DNA from: Psychrobacter sp. NG254
GTDB taxonomy: Bacteria > Pseudomonadota > Gammaproteobacteria > Pseudomonadales > Moraxellaceae
DNA length: 64,000 nucleotides
Reading direction: 5' to 3'
NCBI RefSeq assembly: GCF_015277735.1
Contig: NZ_JADHDA010000002.1
Coordinates: 248,001 to 312,000 of the forward strand
A program made the position numbers and the translations under genes. The notes beneath the pieces were generated by a model that saw only the letters and a program-made list of their open reading frames with translations, was not told the DNA's origin and did not search any database. This document shows, in pieces, positions 9,207-19,019 of this stretch. Position 1 is the first letter of the stretch; each line of letters starts with the position of its first letter.

Positions 9207-9362
9207 ATGTTTCGTTGGGCTATTATTTTTGCAGTGGTTGCGCTGTTGGCAAGTTTCCTAGGTTTTGGCGGCGTGGCTGGCTTATCTGCTAATTTGGCAT
9301 ATATCTTTTTAGCAGTTGCAGTGATCTTATTCATTGTCGCGTTCGTCAGCCGCAAGATGTAA
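9207..9362 (+). CDS. DUF1328-family small membrane protein (YtjA-like)
   Basis: A 51-residue integral membrane peptide, [10 protein letters not shown] to VSRKM. It has two hydrophobic helices (about residues 4-18 and 29-47) separated by a glycine-rich turn ([12 protein letters not shown]), which is the DUF1328 pattern. Members are small inner-membrane proteins of unknown function, often stress-linked. A strong GAGGAG ribosome site sits seven bases before the ATG, and a terminator follows at 9399-9429. Length, topology and ribosome site together make it a real gene despite its size. Confidence 0.88.
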   Translation: MFRWAIIFAVVALLASFLGFGGVAGLSANLAYIFLAVAVILFIVAFVSRKM

Positions 9363-9398
9363 CTTGGAAGTACGTTCTAAAGAAAATATATCTCAAGC

Positions 9399-9429
9399 AA
9401 AAAAAAGTCCTCAATTGAGGGCTTTTTTT
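9399..9429. terminator. Bidirectional terminator between the DUF1328 gene and phhB
   Basis: AAAAAAAGT-CCTC-AATT-GAGG-GCTTTTTTT, with A and T runs on both sides so it can serve both convergent genes. Confidence 0.88.
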
Positions 9430-9441
9430 ATGCTTAGATTT

Positions 9442-9735
9442 TTATAGACGCTTTGGCTGAACGATATGTTCCATGCGCTTCGCTAAGCGAATATCCAAAC
9501 TAGAGATACCGCCTGTATCCTGATTGGTTAAGCGTACCTCTACTATGTTATACGTATTACGCCATTCAGGATGATGTTCGATTGCTTCAGCATGAAATGC
9601 TGCTTGATTCATAAAGCTCATGGCTTCAATGAAATCGCTAAAGTGATAGGTTTTGACAATACTATTGCCATCACGCTGCCAGCCCGGCAGATCTTCTAGC
9701 TGCATATTGATTTGTTTGTCAGATAAACTACTCAT
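9442..9735 (-). CDS. phhB: Pterin-4a-carbinolamine dehydratase, with a substituted active-site position
   Basis: A 97-residue protein of the PCD/DCoH family, which recycles the 4a-hydroxy-tetrahydropterin made by aromatic amino acid hydroxylases. The conserved EAIEHHPEW (His54, His55) and the late Asp81 are present. The third catalytic histidine, expected in the THDxGG segment, is Gln72 here (LTNQDTGG). No phenylalanine hydroxylase gene is adjacent. The ribosome site AAAGG precedes the ATG. The fold assignment is secure; full dehydratase activity is less certain because of the substitution. A moonlighting or molybdopterin-related role, proposed for some family members, is an alternative. Confidence 0.85.
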   Translation of the reverse strand: MSSLSDKQINMQLEDLPGWQRDGNSIVKTYHFSDFIEAMSFMNQAAFHAEAIEHHPEWRNTYNIVEVRLTNQDTGGISSLDIRLAKRMEHIVQPKRL

Positions 9736-9889
9736 ATTAATAACCTTTATTGTTATGTCGAATTGGTTTATTAAAAGTGCTACTAGGGTAGTGCTACGTG
9801 TCTCTCCTAATCCAAGATAGATATATTATATCTCTAATGTGCTCAATGTTGGGCGTACTCGATGCTATTAAATACAGAACCGTGACAGT

Positions 9890-10183
9890 CTAAACCAAAT
9901 CCTGATATTCAGGATGTTTGCTGATATACGAGGCGACAAATGAGCACTGAGGCATGACCTTTTTATTTTGCTCACGCGCATAGTTCAATGCATGCTTCAC
10001 TAATGCTGAACCAACACCGCGTCCGCCCAATTGCTCGGGGACGATAGTGTGATCATATACCAACTTATCCCCATTATTCTGATAGCTGATATAACCTGTA
10101 TGACCGTCGATGTTTGTCTCAAAACGTTTTGCTGACTCATTGTGAGTAATGTCTAGGTTTTGCTTAGAATCTTGAGTGCTCAT
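9890..10183 (-). CDS. Small GNAT-like N-acetyltransferase (YidJ/NATD1 type)
   Basis: A 97-residue minimal GCN5-like acetyltransferase. It has the acetyl-CoA-binding loop QLGGRGVGSALVKHAL and the conserved CSFVASYISKHPEYQDL ending of the NATD1/YidJ branch. These proteins contain little more than the acetyl-CoA fold; substrates are unknown. The N-terminal part (IDGHTGYISYQNNGDKLVYDHT) matches the usual antiparallel sheet. AAGGGGAG precedes the ATG by eight bases. Single gene on the minus strand. Confidence 0.88.
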   Translation of the reverse strand: MSTQDSKQNLDITHNESAKRFETNIDGHTGYISYQNNGDKLVYDHTIVPEQLGGRGVGSALVKHALNYAREQNKKVMPQCSFVASYISKHPEYQDLV

Positions 10184-10386
10184 TGATAAACTCCCCTTAT
10201 TATTATCGAATTTTTATTATAAATTAAGTATTTTCTAAATTTTGATGCTCTAGCAGTATCGGTCCATAAAACCCTATGTTGCTAGTTTAGTATGTAGCAT
10301 CAAGGCCAAACAATCTAGACCCTTACCGTAATAACAGATAGGGCAATCGTTAATCTCATCTATATCATAAATAGTGACTTTTTATC

Positions 10387-11814
10387 CTAGCCCCATGCAT
10401 AGGATATGGCTTTTTGAACCACTGGTGGCAAAAACCGACTGAGGCCACCTTCCGCTTGGATTTCTGTCTGGGCACTGTGGCGGATAGTATTATCAGCATT
10501 TACGATAGACTGTTCATACTCTTGCCGCTCTTTTACGCTAGGTTTGCTAAAGTGGTGAATACGACCAATGACTTGTCGAAGCTGCGTACCAAAGCTGCCT
10601 GTGTTGTAACTCAGACCATACTTAAGGCATAGGGCTTGCACTTGCGGCGCAATCTTTGCATAGTGGCGGGCTGGCATATCAGGGAAGATATGGTGCTCAA
10701 TCTGATGGGATAAGTTGCCTGTCATAATATGAAACCATTTGCTGCCTTTGATGTTGCTAGAACCCAATATCTGGCGTACATACCAGTCGCCTTTGGTTTC
10801 ATCAGCATCAAGGTGGGTATAGATATGTGCCTGCTCAGTGAAATGCCCGCAGAAAATCACCGCCCACGTCCATAGATTACGGACAGTATTGGCTGTCATG
10901 TTCCCACCCAATGTGCTTAGTGCACTGCGATGACCTAGTGTCACTGCTGCTATCGCTGGCAATGCAACATAATCTTTGCCTACTTGACGACCAATTTTGG
11001 CAAACAGTGCGCGAGATTTCTGCTGCATGATGTCATGCAAATCAGGTGAGTCTGCATACTCATCGGCACTGATCTGAATGTCATGAAAAGCAACGGCCCA
11101 TTCAAAGCCAAGTGCTAATCCTGCGGTACTAAGCAGGTTATAACGGTCTTCTGGCACCCAAGGCTGCTCATCAGTGACCCGAATTAAATGGTAACCCACA
11201 TCATGATCGCGGCCTACGATATTGGTAAAGGTATGATGCAAATAATTATGAGAGTGTTGCCATAGCGGTGCAGGGCAAACGATGTCCCAATCAAATTTTT
11301 GACTGTTGAGATAGGGATGCTGCATCCAGTCATATTGCCCGTGCATGACGTTATGTCCAAGCTCCATATTATTCAAAATTTTACTGAAGCTCAGTAGAGA
11401 GGTGCCGAATAGCCAAGTAGCGGCTAGACTGCGTTTCGATGGCATACGCCCAGCTGCTGCAAGCAGGCCACGAGCGATAATTTCACTATAGACCACTGTG
11501 GCATAAACCCGCTGAATGTATTTGGTATCGTCGCTACCTAATGAGTCCATCACATTTGCATATATCTCGTTTAGCTCTACGGCTAGCGCATCGCTTTGTG
11601 CTTTGGTCAAGGGTGCACTTGTCAGCGTTGGATACCGAACTGACGATAAAGTCTGATTGGACTTGGTGCTGTCATCGGCGGCATCATTATCATGAGCGTA
11701 AGGTGCTTTTGGCGCGAGTGGCACACGTGCCTGACTTGCCAGTTGGATGCCCGACAACGGAGTAAAAATCGGTACAGCAGATTTCGGTGTCATAATAGGG
11801 GGTAATAAGCGCAT
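10387..11814 (-). CDS. Membrane fatty acid desaturase (DesB/DesA3-like acyl desaturase)
   Basis: An integral membrane di-iron desaturase of about 475 residues. The three histidine boxes are HNVMH (154-158), HNYLHH (189-194) and HQIEHH (370-375). Hydrophobic stretches lie around LAATWLFGTSLLSF and VRNLWTWAVIFCGHF. The arrangement fits the acyl-CoA type desaturases such as Pseudomonas DesB and mycobacterial DesA3, which introduce a double bond into saturated acyl chains using electrons from a partner reductase. That partner is encoded just upstream (11974-13206). The start at 11814 is chosen because AAGGA lies seven bases upstream; the ATG at 11835 has no ribosome site. In cold-adapted bacteria such enzymes adjust membrane fluidity. 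Confidence 0.88.
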   Translation of the reverse strand: MRLLPPIMTPKSAVPIFTPLSGIQLASQARVPLAPKAPYAHDNDAADDSTKSNQTLSSVRYPTLTSAPLTKAQSDALAVELNEIYANVMDSLGSDDTKYIQRVYATVVYSEIIARGLLAAAGRMPSKRSLAATWLFGTSLLSFSKILNNMELGHNVMHGQYDWMQHPYLNSQKFDWDIVCPAPLWQHSHNYLHHTFTNIVGRDHDVGYHLIRVTDEQPWVPEDRYNLLSTAGLALGFEWAVAFHDIQISADEYADSPDLHDIMQQKSRALFAKIGRQVGKDYVALPAIAAVTLGHRSALSTLGGNMTANTVRNLWTWAVIFCGHFTEQAHIYTHLDADETKGDWYVRQILGSSNIKGSKWFHIMTGNLSHQIEHHIFPDMPARHYAKIAPQVQALCLKYGLSYNTGSFGTQLRQVIGRIHHFSKPSVKERQEYEQSIVNADNTIRHSAQTEIQAEGGLSRFLPPVVQKAISYAWG

Positions 11815-11973
11815 AAATAAATCCTTAACCGACATGGCACGAATAAGCAGTACTGAGTTCGGTTTAATGAGTCGGCTGAGTGTTCACACAGACAGCGTTG
11901 ATACAGAGTTGGGCACATCATATGAAATAGCAAAGGGCTGTTAAACTGGCTAGCAATTAATCAATCGTATGTC

Positions 11974-13206
11974 CTAGATATCCAACACCACGTCAGTCAT
12001 CGCGATGTTGATACAAGTCTGAATCGGCTCATAACCATCGCCACTTAGCCGACCGGTTTGGATGTTTTTGACCACGCCGCTCACTTTATTACATCGGCAT
12101 AATTGACACACACCTTGCCTGCAACCATAGGCTAAGCGTATATTTTCACGCTCAGCCGCCGCGAGCAAAGTCGTGTCACTGCTAAACTGCCGTTGCCGCG
12201 CTCGCAGGTAAATAGTGTGCTCTTGTACATTGATTGCTTTATCGCCAGTTTGGTGACGGTCAAAACTAATATCAGCCAACGCACTGCCGAAGTTTTCTAT
12301 CGTAATGCTGTCGCGCAGATATCTGCCCTGCGGTAGTGTGATGTCCGTCGCTGCTTGGTATAAACCTACCAATAATGCCTGTGAGCCGCACGCAAATATC
12401 TGCGTATCTGCCCATGGTAGGTTTAATGATAATAAGCTGTCTGTCGTTAAATGTCGACTACCTGACAAGTAGCTGTTTTGGTCTTCGGTGTTAATCAGAT
12501 GATACCTAAATGAGTTTGGATATGCTGCATGCAGCTGCTGCCACTGCTGAGTGAATGAAGCCAACTCAGTGCGGTTGTAATGCAGCAGTACGACCTGATG
12601 CTGATTGTTTAATGCTTGAGTAATGAGCCCTAGCATGGGGGTGATACCGCTGCCACCTGCGATGAATAGCAAAGTGTTTTTCTGAAAATTGTCTTTGTCT
12701 GAGTGTTCTCTATTCGAAGCTTCTCTCTGCGCGGTCATCAATGACTGTGCTAACGTAAAATGACCACGTGGGACGCTCGTATTGATGGTCGCGCCAATCG
12801 GTAGATGTTTGGTTAAGTAACGGGAGACCATGCCCTGCGCCTTAATCGCAATCGTCACCGTATGGCGCTTAGATTTGATAGGAGCACTATCGACAATGGC
12901 ATCGTGCCACCATAGGGGCCGATTAGCCAAACCCACCAGCGAATAACTGCGCTGATGATAAATGCCATCAATCAAAACACGCAAATCAATATACTGACCG
13001 CCTTGCCAGCCTGATTTTGCGCCATTCGTTTGCTGCCTAAAGGCTCTATTGGTTTCAAATCGAAGCGCTATCAGGTCGTCACTTAGCTCATACCGCGCAA
13101 CGAGGCGCAGCTTTGGTGTGGTCAATGACCGAAACGGATGCAAGCGCGACCCGATAAAATCGACAAACGCACGTTGAACAATTTCAGGGCGGTAGCCGGT
13201 GGCCAT
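11974..13206 (-). CDS. Flavodoxin/ferredoxin-type reductase with C-terminal 2Fe-2S domain (DesC-like)
   Basis: A 410-residue electron-transfer protein. The central FAD-binding fold has the RSYSLV motif, the NAD(P) domain has LFIAGGSGITPML and FACGSQALL, and the C-terminal plant-type ferredoxin domain supplies four cysteines (CRQGVCQLC, then QTC). The order FAD - NAD - 2Fe-2S and the position 159 bases upstream of a desaturase gene match the P. aeruginosa DesC and mycobacterial Rv3230c partners. It should pass electrons from NAD(P)H to the desaturase. The start at 13206 is preferred because AAAGG lies ten bases before it but only one base before the ATG at 13215. No DesT-like repressor gene is adjacent. 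Confidence 0.9.
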   Translation of the reverse strand: MATGYRPEIVQRAFVDFIGSRLHPFRSLTTPKLRLVARYELSDDLIALRFETNRAFRQQTNGAKSGWQGGQYIDLRVLIDGIYHQRSYSLVGLANRPLWWHDAIVDSAPIKSKRHTVTIAIKAQGMVSRYLTKHLPIGATINTSVPRGHFTLAQSLMTAQREASNREHSDKDNFQKNTLLFIAGGSGITPMLGLITQALNNQHQVVLLHYNRTELASFTQQWQQLHAAYPNSFRYHLINTEDQNSYLSGSRHLTTDSLLSLNLPWADTQIFACGSQALLVGLYQAATDITLPQGRYLRDSITIENFGSALADISFDRHQTGDKAINVQEHTIYLRARQRQFSSDTTLLAAAERENIRLAYGCRQGVCQLCRCNKVSGVVKNIQTGRLSGDGYEPIQTCINIAMTDVVLDI

Positions 13207-13653
13207 ATAATTCATACCTTTATGAATGCTATTAAATGGGTTGTTAAGTAGTGTGCGTCACAAATTTTCAGTCAGAGTATCGATGACTTTATCGACTGTA
13301 TCTCAACTCAATCTGCTCACGTCTATTAAGTTACCCTAACATGCTAACGGCTATTGATTAAATTTGCGAAAGTTTTGATGCTATTTTTTGTGGGCTTTAT
13401 AAAACAGTATTGAATCAAAATGTTAACCATGTCAGTGGCACTATAGGTTTTTAGTGGCTTTTAGCGATAAACTACCGCTGACGGTGACAAAAGTCGCAAA
13501 ACAGGTGTTAAAACAACCTGTCAGCTTGCAGGGTATGCGCCACAATGCGATAATGGCTTATAATTTGTAACCCTGATTTTGAGGTACGGCACGCTTGGCA
13601 TCATCGCCGAGTTGCATTTGCTGTTCTCTTCTATGCAGTCTATCGGAGTGTTA
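13207..13653. other. Divergent intergenic region between the reductase gene and ettA
   Basis: About 450 bp with promoters in both directions presumed. On the plus strand TATAAT at 13559-13564 could be an ettA -10 box but lacks a good -35. A CGGAG ribosome site at 13644-13648 precedes the ettA ATG at 13654. No palindromic DesT-like operator was recognised. Confidence 0.4.
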
Positions 13654-15315
13654 ATGGCTCAATATATTTACACGATGAACAACGTGTCAAAACTTGTTCC
13701 CCCTAAGCGTGAAATTTTAAAAAATATCAATCTGTCGTTTTTCCCAGGTGCCAAAATTGGTGTCCTAGGTATCAACGGTTCAGGTAAATCAACGTTGCTA
13801 CGCATCATGGCAGGCGTCGACACTGAGTTCAGTGGTGAAGCACGTGCGCAAGCTGGTACCAAAGTCGGCTATCTGCCGCAGGAACCACAGCTTGATGACA
13901 GTAAAGACGTTCGTGGTAATGTCGAAGACGGTATGCGTGAAGCATTAGATGCACTCGCACGTCTAGATGCTATCTATGCAGAATATGCAGAGCCTGATGC
14001 TGATTTTGATAAGCTTGCTGAAGAGCAAGGCAAGATGGAAGACATCATCCAAGCTTGGGATGCGCATAACTTAAACAATCAGCTAGAAAAAGCAGCCGAT
14101 GCGCTACGTCTGCCACCATGGGATGCGGACGTTAGCAAACTGTCTGGTGGTGAAAAACGCCGTGTAGCACTGTGCCGTTTGCTATTGTCTCGCCCTGACA
14201 TGCTATTACTTGACGAACCGACCAACCATTTGGACGCAGAATCCGTCGCATGGCTAGAGCAGTTCTTGCAGAACTACAGTGGTACCATCGTTGCTATTAC
14301 CCATGATAGATATTTCTTGGATAATGTTGCTCAGTGGATTCTAGAGCTTGACCGTGGCCATGGCTATCCATATGAAGGCAACTATACTGAGTGGCTCGAG
14401 CAAAAGAACACGCGTCTAGAGCAGCAGAACAAGCAAGAAGAATCGTTTGCTAAAGCGCTGAAAAAAGAGCTTGAGTGGATTCGCAAAAACCAAAAAGGCC
14501 AACAAGCCAAATCTAAGTCTCGTGTACAGCGTTTTGAAGAGTTGAACTCAACCGAGTTCCAGCAGCGCAATGAGACGGCTGAAATTTATATTCCACCTGG
14601 TCCACGTTTGGGTAACAAGGTTATTGAGATTAACGATATCTCTAAATCATTTGGCGATCGTTTGCTTTATGAAAACCTAAGCTTTAACGTGCCAGCTGGT
14701 GCGATCGTCGGTATCATCGGTCCAAATGGTGCGGGTAAAACCACACTATTTAACATGATTACTGAGCGTGACACCCCAGATACTGGAACCGTTGATTTGG
14801 GCGAAAGTGTCAAAGTTGCTTATGTCGGTCAGGTACGTGATCATTTAGATGATAGCAAAACCGTTTGGGAAGAAGTGTCTGACGGTCTTGACATCATTAC
14901 GGTTGGTGATTACACCACGCCTAGCCGTGCGTATATCGGCCGCTTTAATTTCAAAGGCTCAGATCAGCAAAAACGTGTCGGCCAACTATCAGGTGGTGAG
15001 CGTAACCGTCTGCAACTGGCAAAAACCCTAAAGCAGGGTGCAAACGTATTGCTACTCGATGAACCATCAAACGATTTGGATATCGAAACCTTACGTGCGC
15101 TAGAGGATGCGATTCAAGTATTCCCAGGTACCGTCATGGTCGTCTCGCATGATCGCTGGTTCCTTGATCGTATCGCGACCCACATCTTGGCATTCGAAGA
15201 AGAAGGCCCTGTTTGGTACGATGGTAACTACTCTGAGTTTGAAACCTATCGCAAAAAGACCATGGGTGATGACGCCAGTCCTAAACGTGCCAAGTATAAG
15301 AAAATTACCAACTAA
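13654..15315 (+). CDS. ettA: Energy-dependent translational throttle protein EttA (ABC-F)
   Basis: A soluble ABC-F ATPase of 553 residues, matching the roughly 555 of E. coli EttA. It has two nucleotide-binding domains: Walker A GINGSGKST and GPNGAGKTT, signatures LSGGEKRR and LSGGERNR, and Walker B LLLDEPTNHL and LLLDEPSNDL. Between them is the charged linker (around residues 245-300) that in this family inserts toward the ribosomal E site. EttA couples translation initiation to ATP/ADP level. The start at 13654 (MAQYIYTMNNVSK) is chosen from the CGGAG site and the family N-terminus; an upstream in-frame start would add 25 uncharacteristic residues. Confidence 0.95.
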   Translation: MAQYIYTMNNVSKLVPPKREILKNINLSFFPGAKIGVLGINGSGKSTLLRIMAGVDTEFSGEARAQAGTKVGYLPQEPQLDDSKDVRGNVEDGMREALDALARLDAIYAEYAEPDADFDKLAEEQGKMEDIIQAWDAHNLNNQLEKAADALRLPPWDADVSKLSGGEKRRVALCRLLLSRPDMLLLDEPTNHLDAESVAWLEQFLQNYSGTIVAITHDRYFLDNVAQWILELDRGHGYPYEGNYTEWLEQKNTRLEQQNKQEESFAKALKKELEWIRKNQKGQQAKSKSRVQRFEELNSTEFQQRNETAEIYIPPGPRLGNKVIEINDISKSFGDRLLYENLSFNVPAGAIVGIIGPNGAGKTTLFNMITERDTPDTGTVDLGESVKVAYVGQVRDHLDDSKTVWEEVSDGLDIITVGDYTTPSRAYIGRFNFKGSDQQKRVGQLSGGERNRLQLAKTLKQGANVLLLDEPSNDLDIETLRALEDAIQVFPGTVMVVSHDRWFLDRIATHILAFEEEGPVWYDGNYSEFETYRKKTMGDDASPKRAKYKKITN

Positions 15316-15362
15316 TACGGCTGTTTAGACTATTACTGTTCTTTAGGATATTCAAATGCAAT

Positions 15363-15395
15363 AAAAAGACCTCTAATCGTTAGAGGTCTTTTTTT
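15363..15395. terminator. Bidirectional terminator between ettA and plsB
   Basis: AAAAAGACCTCTAA, loop TCG, TTAGAGGTCTTTTTTT; it serves the convergent genes ettA and plsB. Confidence 0.92.
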
Positions 15396-15428
15396 GTGCT
15401 TAATCTACTAAATATAGCTAGGAGTTAA

Positions 15429-18200
15429 TTAGCGTTTGCGGCCAAATTTACGCTGCTTTTTATTGCTAATTTCAGTAATGGCGTGAGTGATTTCATCTTC
15501 ATCTAAGCTGGCAACTTGCTGCAAGATTTGCATCATATCAGGCGTTAGGACGTACTTGGCGTGATGCGCAATGTCATTGATACGATGATCAAAGGTCAAC
15601 ACACCAGCCTCGTCTTTTTGTAGATAATCGAGACGGGTCAGAGCGCCGATGAAACTGGTAAACAAGGCGCGATCAAAGAAGTCAGGAATGTCGTCTGCGT
15701 AGAGCACGGACAAACGCTGTCCGAGCAAATGGCACAGATCAACGACTTCATTTTCGGTCAAATTACCTGAGCCTTGCTGCGCGAGTAGGGCAAGCGTCAT
15801 AAAGTAACGCTCAAGACTCTGTCCAACAGGTGTTGCCAGTGCTTGTAGCTGCTGATAAGACTTGCTGTTTGACTCAGGAACGCTGAGTACGTCATCACCC
15901 AGATCAACGATCAATCCATGAGAGAGCAGACTATCGACTTTTTTGTTGAGGGTTTCAGCTAGGCCATGCGCTGGATAATACAAAAACAGCTCGCTTTGCA
16001 AGAACGGGTACAACTGCTCGGCGATACTATCTAGACGACTGCGTTTGATACGACCGTTACGTGCCACGAGCGCCGATAAGAAAGATAGCAGAATAAAGAC
16101 ATGCAAAATATTATTACGGAAGTAGCTCAGTAGTGCCGCTTGCTTGCCTGCGACTTGAATGATGTCGCCCAAGATATGCGGGGTGCGCTCGATAAGCTTG
16201 AGCTTGATACCATAATCAATGATTTGCTGCGGTGTCATATCGGTGATGACAGTATCATCTGAATAAGCAAGCTGCTGCGCCAGACCTTGGTACAGTGCGA
16301 TTTGCTCACGGCAGCTATTTTCATCCAGTGCTGCTTTCGGTGCTGATAGTAGGACCAATGATAGCAGCGACACTGGCGTCACAACCGCAGCTTTATTGAT
16401 ATGCTGCATGATTTTTACGCCGATATTATCCACCATGGCGCTGGTTTTTTCATCGAGTGGCGAGTCCGTGCGATCTGAGGGCAAACTACTGGCAGGCACA
16501 TCAAACTTTTTCATAAATTCGGTGAGGTGCAATGGTGTCCCGAAACTTAAATGCACATTGCCAAAGATACGCTCAATCTTACGACCCACTTTGAGCAGTC
16601 CGATGAGAGACTCTGACTCTTTTGGCTTACCTTTGAGCTCACCAATATAAGTGCCACCTTCCATAATACGTTCGTAGCCAATATAAGTTGGAATGAACAC
16701 CACAGGTTTATTGGTTTGGCGCAATTGGCTGTGTACCGTCATCGCCAGCATACCCATCTTAGGTGGTAGCAAGCGACCAGAACGTGAGCGACCACCTTCG
16801 ATGAAGTATTCAATCGGTGTATTACGAGTAATGAGGGTGTGCATATACTCACGCAATACCGCAGTATACAGCGCGTTACCACGGAAGCTACGACGTATAT
16901 AAAAAGCGACTGCACCGCGCAATAGTGGGCCCAATACAGGTACATCTAAATTATCACCTGCTGCCACATAAGGGATGCTAAGGCCACGCTTGTAGATGAC
17001 ATAAGACAGTAATAGATAGTCAACATGGCTACGATGGCAAGGCACATAAATCAGCTCATAATCGGTCGCAAGATCACGTACGCGCTCAAAGTGATGTACT
17101 TCGACGCCATCGTATAACTGCGTCCACAACCAAGTCAAAAACTTATAAAACCCGCGAATGATAGAATGTGAATAGTCATTGACCATCTCATTGGCATAGC
17201 CTCTGGCCTGACTGCGAGCCTCCCGAACACTGGTACCGGTCTCGGCGGCTTCCATCTCTATCGCATGTTTGATGGCAGGCGAGTACACCAGTTTGTCTAC
17301 CAAGTTGCGTCTGTCTGATAGGTCAGGACCGAGCATGCTGGCACGCTGCTTATCTAAATAAGTCGATAGTTGCTGCTGTAGAGCCCGGACCAGTTCACGG
17401 TTGCTATCCGCTGCTGCGACTAATGCATAGCTGGGTAACTCATCAGCTTGCACTGATGAATCAGGATGCGTATTGGTTGGTGCTGTCTTTTGCGTGTCAG
17501 ACGCAACCGAATCAAAAATAGCAGGCCCTTCTACGTCACCGCTCAGATGACTATTAATAAGCGTGCGCAAATCCTGCGGTGGATGAAACTGTACAAAAGT
17601 ATCGCGGCCCATCACACCGATATTAAATAGCTGTTTTGTGATACTAGGGTCTTGCCAGTTGTCTGCCGTCAGTAGTTTGAACAGCGAGTCCTCTTTTTCA
17701 GGTGCGCGCCCCCAAAGAATAGATACCGGTACCAGATGTACCTTTAGTTCAGGGTTTTGCAGTACCGCAGAGACCAAACGAGACAGGCGAGGTGATAGCT
17801 GGCTGTCTTTGGCATGTGGATGATTCAAAAATATAATGGCCGCATTTTCTTTGATATCGTGCGCGGCATCATATACCCCAACCAGTGCCGGTGGTAATTT
17901 ATGCTCTTGTGTCTGTAAGTCAATCAAGATACTGTTGGAGCGAGAATAATCTTGCAACACATAAAATCTGATTGTCTGATCGTCATTATCGAACTCAGGC
18001 AACTCACCTAATAGCTTAGGCTTGACGGCGACGTCGAGTAGCTGACCCGATAGCTTACGGTAGAGCTGATTGATCGGCGCATTAGCATAAGGCTTGATGG
18101 CAGCTGAATCAGTCGCCGTTTCAGCGGTGCTATCAGTCGCCACGGGCGCTTTAAAAATCCGTTTTTTTAGGAACTTATTCTTTAAGAAACTGGGTATCAT
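15429..18200 (-). CDS. plsB: Glycerol-3-phosphate 1-O-acyltransferase PlsB
   Basis: The inner-membrane acyltransferase that makes lysophosphatidic acid from glycerol-3-phosphate and acyl-ACP or acyl-CoA, the first step of phospholipid synthesis. Acyltransferase blocks are PCHRSHVDYLLL (HxxxxD catalytic pair), GAVAFYIRRSF, FIEGGRSRSGR and VFIPTYIGYERI. At 923 residues it is longer than E. coli PlsB (807), with extra sequence mainly in the N-terminal half. The ATG at 18200 is preferred over the TTG at 18212. The C-terminus is strongly basic (NKKQRKFGRKR). It is monocistronic and convergent with ettA. Confidence 0.95.
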   Translation of the reverse strand: MIPSFLKNKFLKKRIFKAPVATDSTAETATDSAAIKPYANAPINQLYRKLSGQLLDVAVKPKLLGELPEFDNDDQTIRFYVLQDYSRSNSILIDLQTQEHKLPPALVGVYDAAHDIKENAAIIFLNHPHAKDSQLSPRLSRLVSAVLQNPELKVHLVPVSILWGRAPEKEDSLFKLLTADNWQDPSITKQLFNIGVMGRDTFVQFHPPQDLRTLINSHLSGDVEGPAIFDSVASDTQKTAPTNTHPDSSVQADELPSYALVAAADSNRELVRALQQQLSTYLDKQRASMLGPDLSDRRNLVDKLVYSPAIKHAIEMEAAETGTSVREARSQARGYANEMVNDYSHSIIRGFYKFLTWLWTQLYDGVEVHHFERVRDLATDYELIYVPCHRSHVDYLLLSYVIYKRGLSIPYVAAGDNLDVPVLGPLLRGAVAFYIRRSFRGNALYTAVLREYMHTLITRNTPIEYFIEGGRSRSGRLLPPKMGMLAMTVHSQLRQTNKPVVFIPTYIGYERIMEGGTYIGELKGKPKESESLIGLLKVGRKIERIFGNVHLSFGTPLHLTEFMKKFDVPASSLPSDRTDSPLDEKTSAMVDNIGVKIMQHINKAAVVTPVSLLSLVLLSAPKAALDENSCREQIALYQGLAQQLAYSDDTVITDMTPQQIIDYGIKLKLIERTPHILGDIIQVAGKQAALLSYFRNNILHVFILLSFLSALVARNGRIKRSRLDSIAEQLYPFLQSELFLYYPAHGLAETLNKKVDSLLSHGLIVDLGDDVLSVPESNSKSYQQLQALATPVGQSLERYFMTLALLAQQGSGNLTENEVVDLCHLLGQRLSVLYADDIPDFFDRALFTSFIGALTRLDYLQKDEAGVLTFDHRINDIAHHAKYVLTPDMMQILQQVASLDEDEITHAITEISNKKQRKFGRKR

Positions 18201-18447
18201 AATGGATATCAAAATTAGTCAAATATGTTGCGCTTATGATGCCATAAAAGCTATCAAAGCGATATATAGTGTCTGTACATACTGCCAATATTAATACGTC
18301 CTAGTTACGCTGCAGTGAGTGGTCAATCTTACACATGCTCAGGTGTTTGAAAGTTAACGCGTTTGGCGCAATAATACATTTGCATAATTGCTAATTATTC
18401 AGTTTAATATCTATTCTTTTATGTCTATTTGATGAAGACAAAACCTT

Positions 18448-18936
18448 ATGACGCCAGCTATTGACCTTGCCAAAAAATCTGGGCTTGACTATCAAGTACA
18501 CGAATACACTCATGACAGCCATGCAGCCTCGTTTGGCTTAGAAGCCGCTGAAAAGCTTGGCGTGGCTGTGACACAAGTGTTCAAGACGCTCGTTGTAGCG
18601 ACGGACACAGGCGCGCTTGCGGTGGCGATATTGCCAGTGGATAAAACGCTTAACTTTAAAAAAATGGCCAAAGCCTTATCGGCTCATAAATTGCTGGCCT
18701 GCAAAAAAGTACAGATGGCAGATCCCAAACAGGTAGAGCGTAGTACAGGCTATGTGCTAGGCGGCGTCAGTCCATTGGGTCAAAAAAAGCGTCTAAAAAC
18801 AGTGATAGATATGACCGCTCAAGAGCAGCCAAGCATCTATGTGAGCGGCGGTCGCCGTGGCCTAGAGATTGAGCTGCCACCGATGCAACTGGCCAATACA
18901 CTGGCTGCTGTCTTTACAGATATTACTGACGAATAA
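18448..18936 (+). CDS. ybaK: Cys-tRNA(Pro)/Cys-tRNA(Cys) deacylase YbaK
   Basis: A 162-residue cytoplasmic editing enzyme of the YbaK/EbsC family that hydrolyses Cys mischarged on tRNA(Pro). The conserved features are QVFKTLVV with the key lysine, TGYVLGGVSPLG, and the C-terminal YVSGGRRGLEIEL. Length equals the family norm (about 155-160). It lies in a short plus-strand pair with the tautomerase gene 83 bases downstream. No strong ribosome site is visible before the ATG. Confidence 0.93.
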   Translation: MTPAIDLAKKSGLDYQVHEYTHDSHAASFGLEAAEKLGVAVTQVFKTLVVATDTGALAVAILPVDKTLNFKKMAKALSAHKLLACKKVQMADPKQVERSTGYVLGGVSPLGQKKRLKTVIDMTAQEQPSIYVSGGRRGLEIELPPMQLANTLAAVFTDITDE

Positions 18937-19019
18937 GTTTTTACGGCAGTGAGAGTAAACGTAAACTGCCATACCCGATTATCCATTACTTTTTATCTAT
19001 ACTTAATAAGGACATACCG

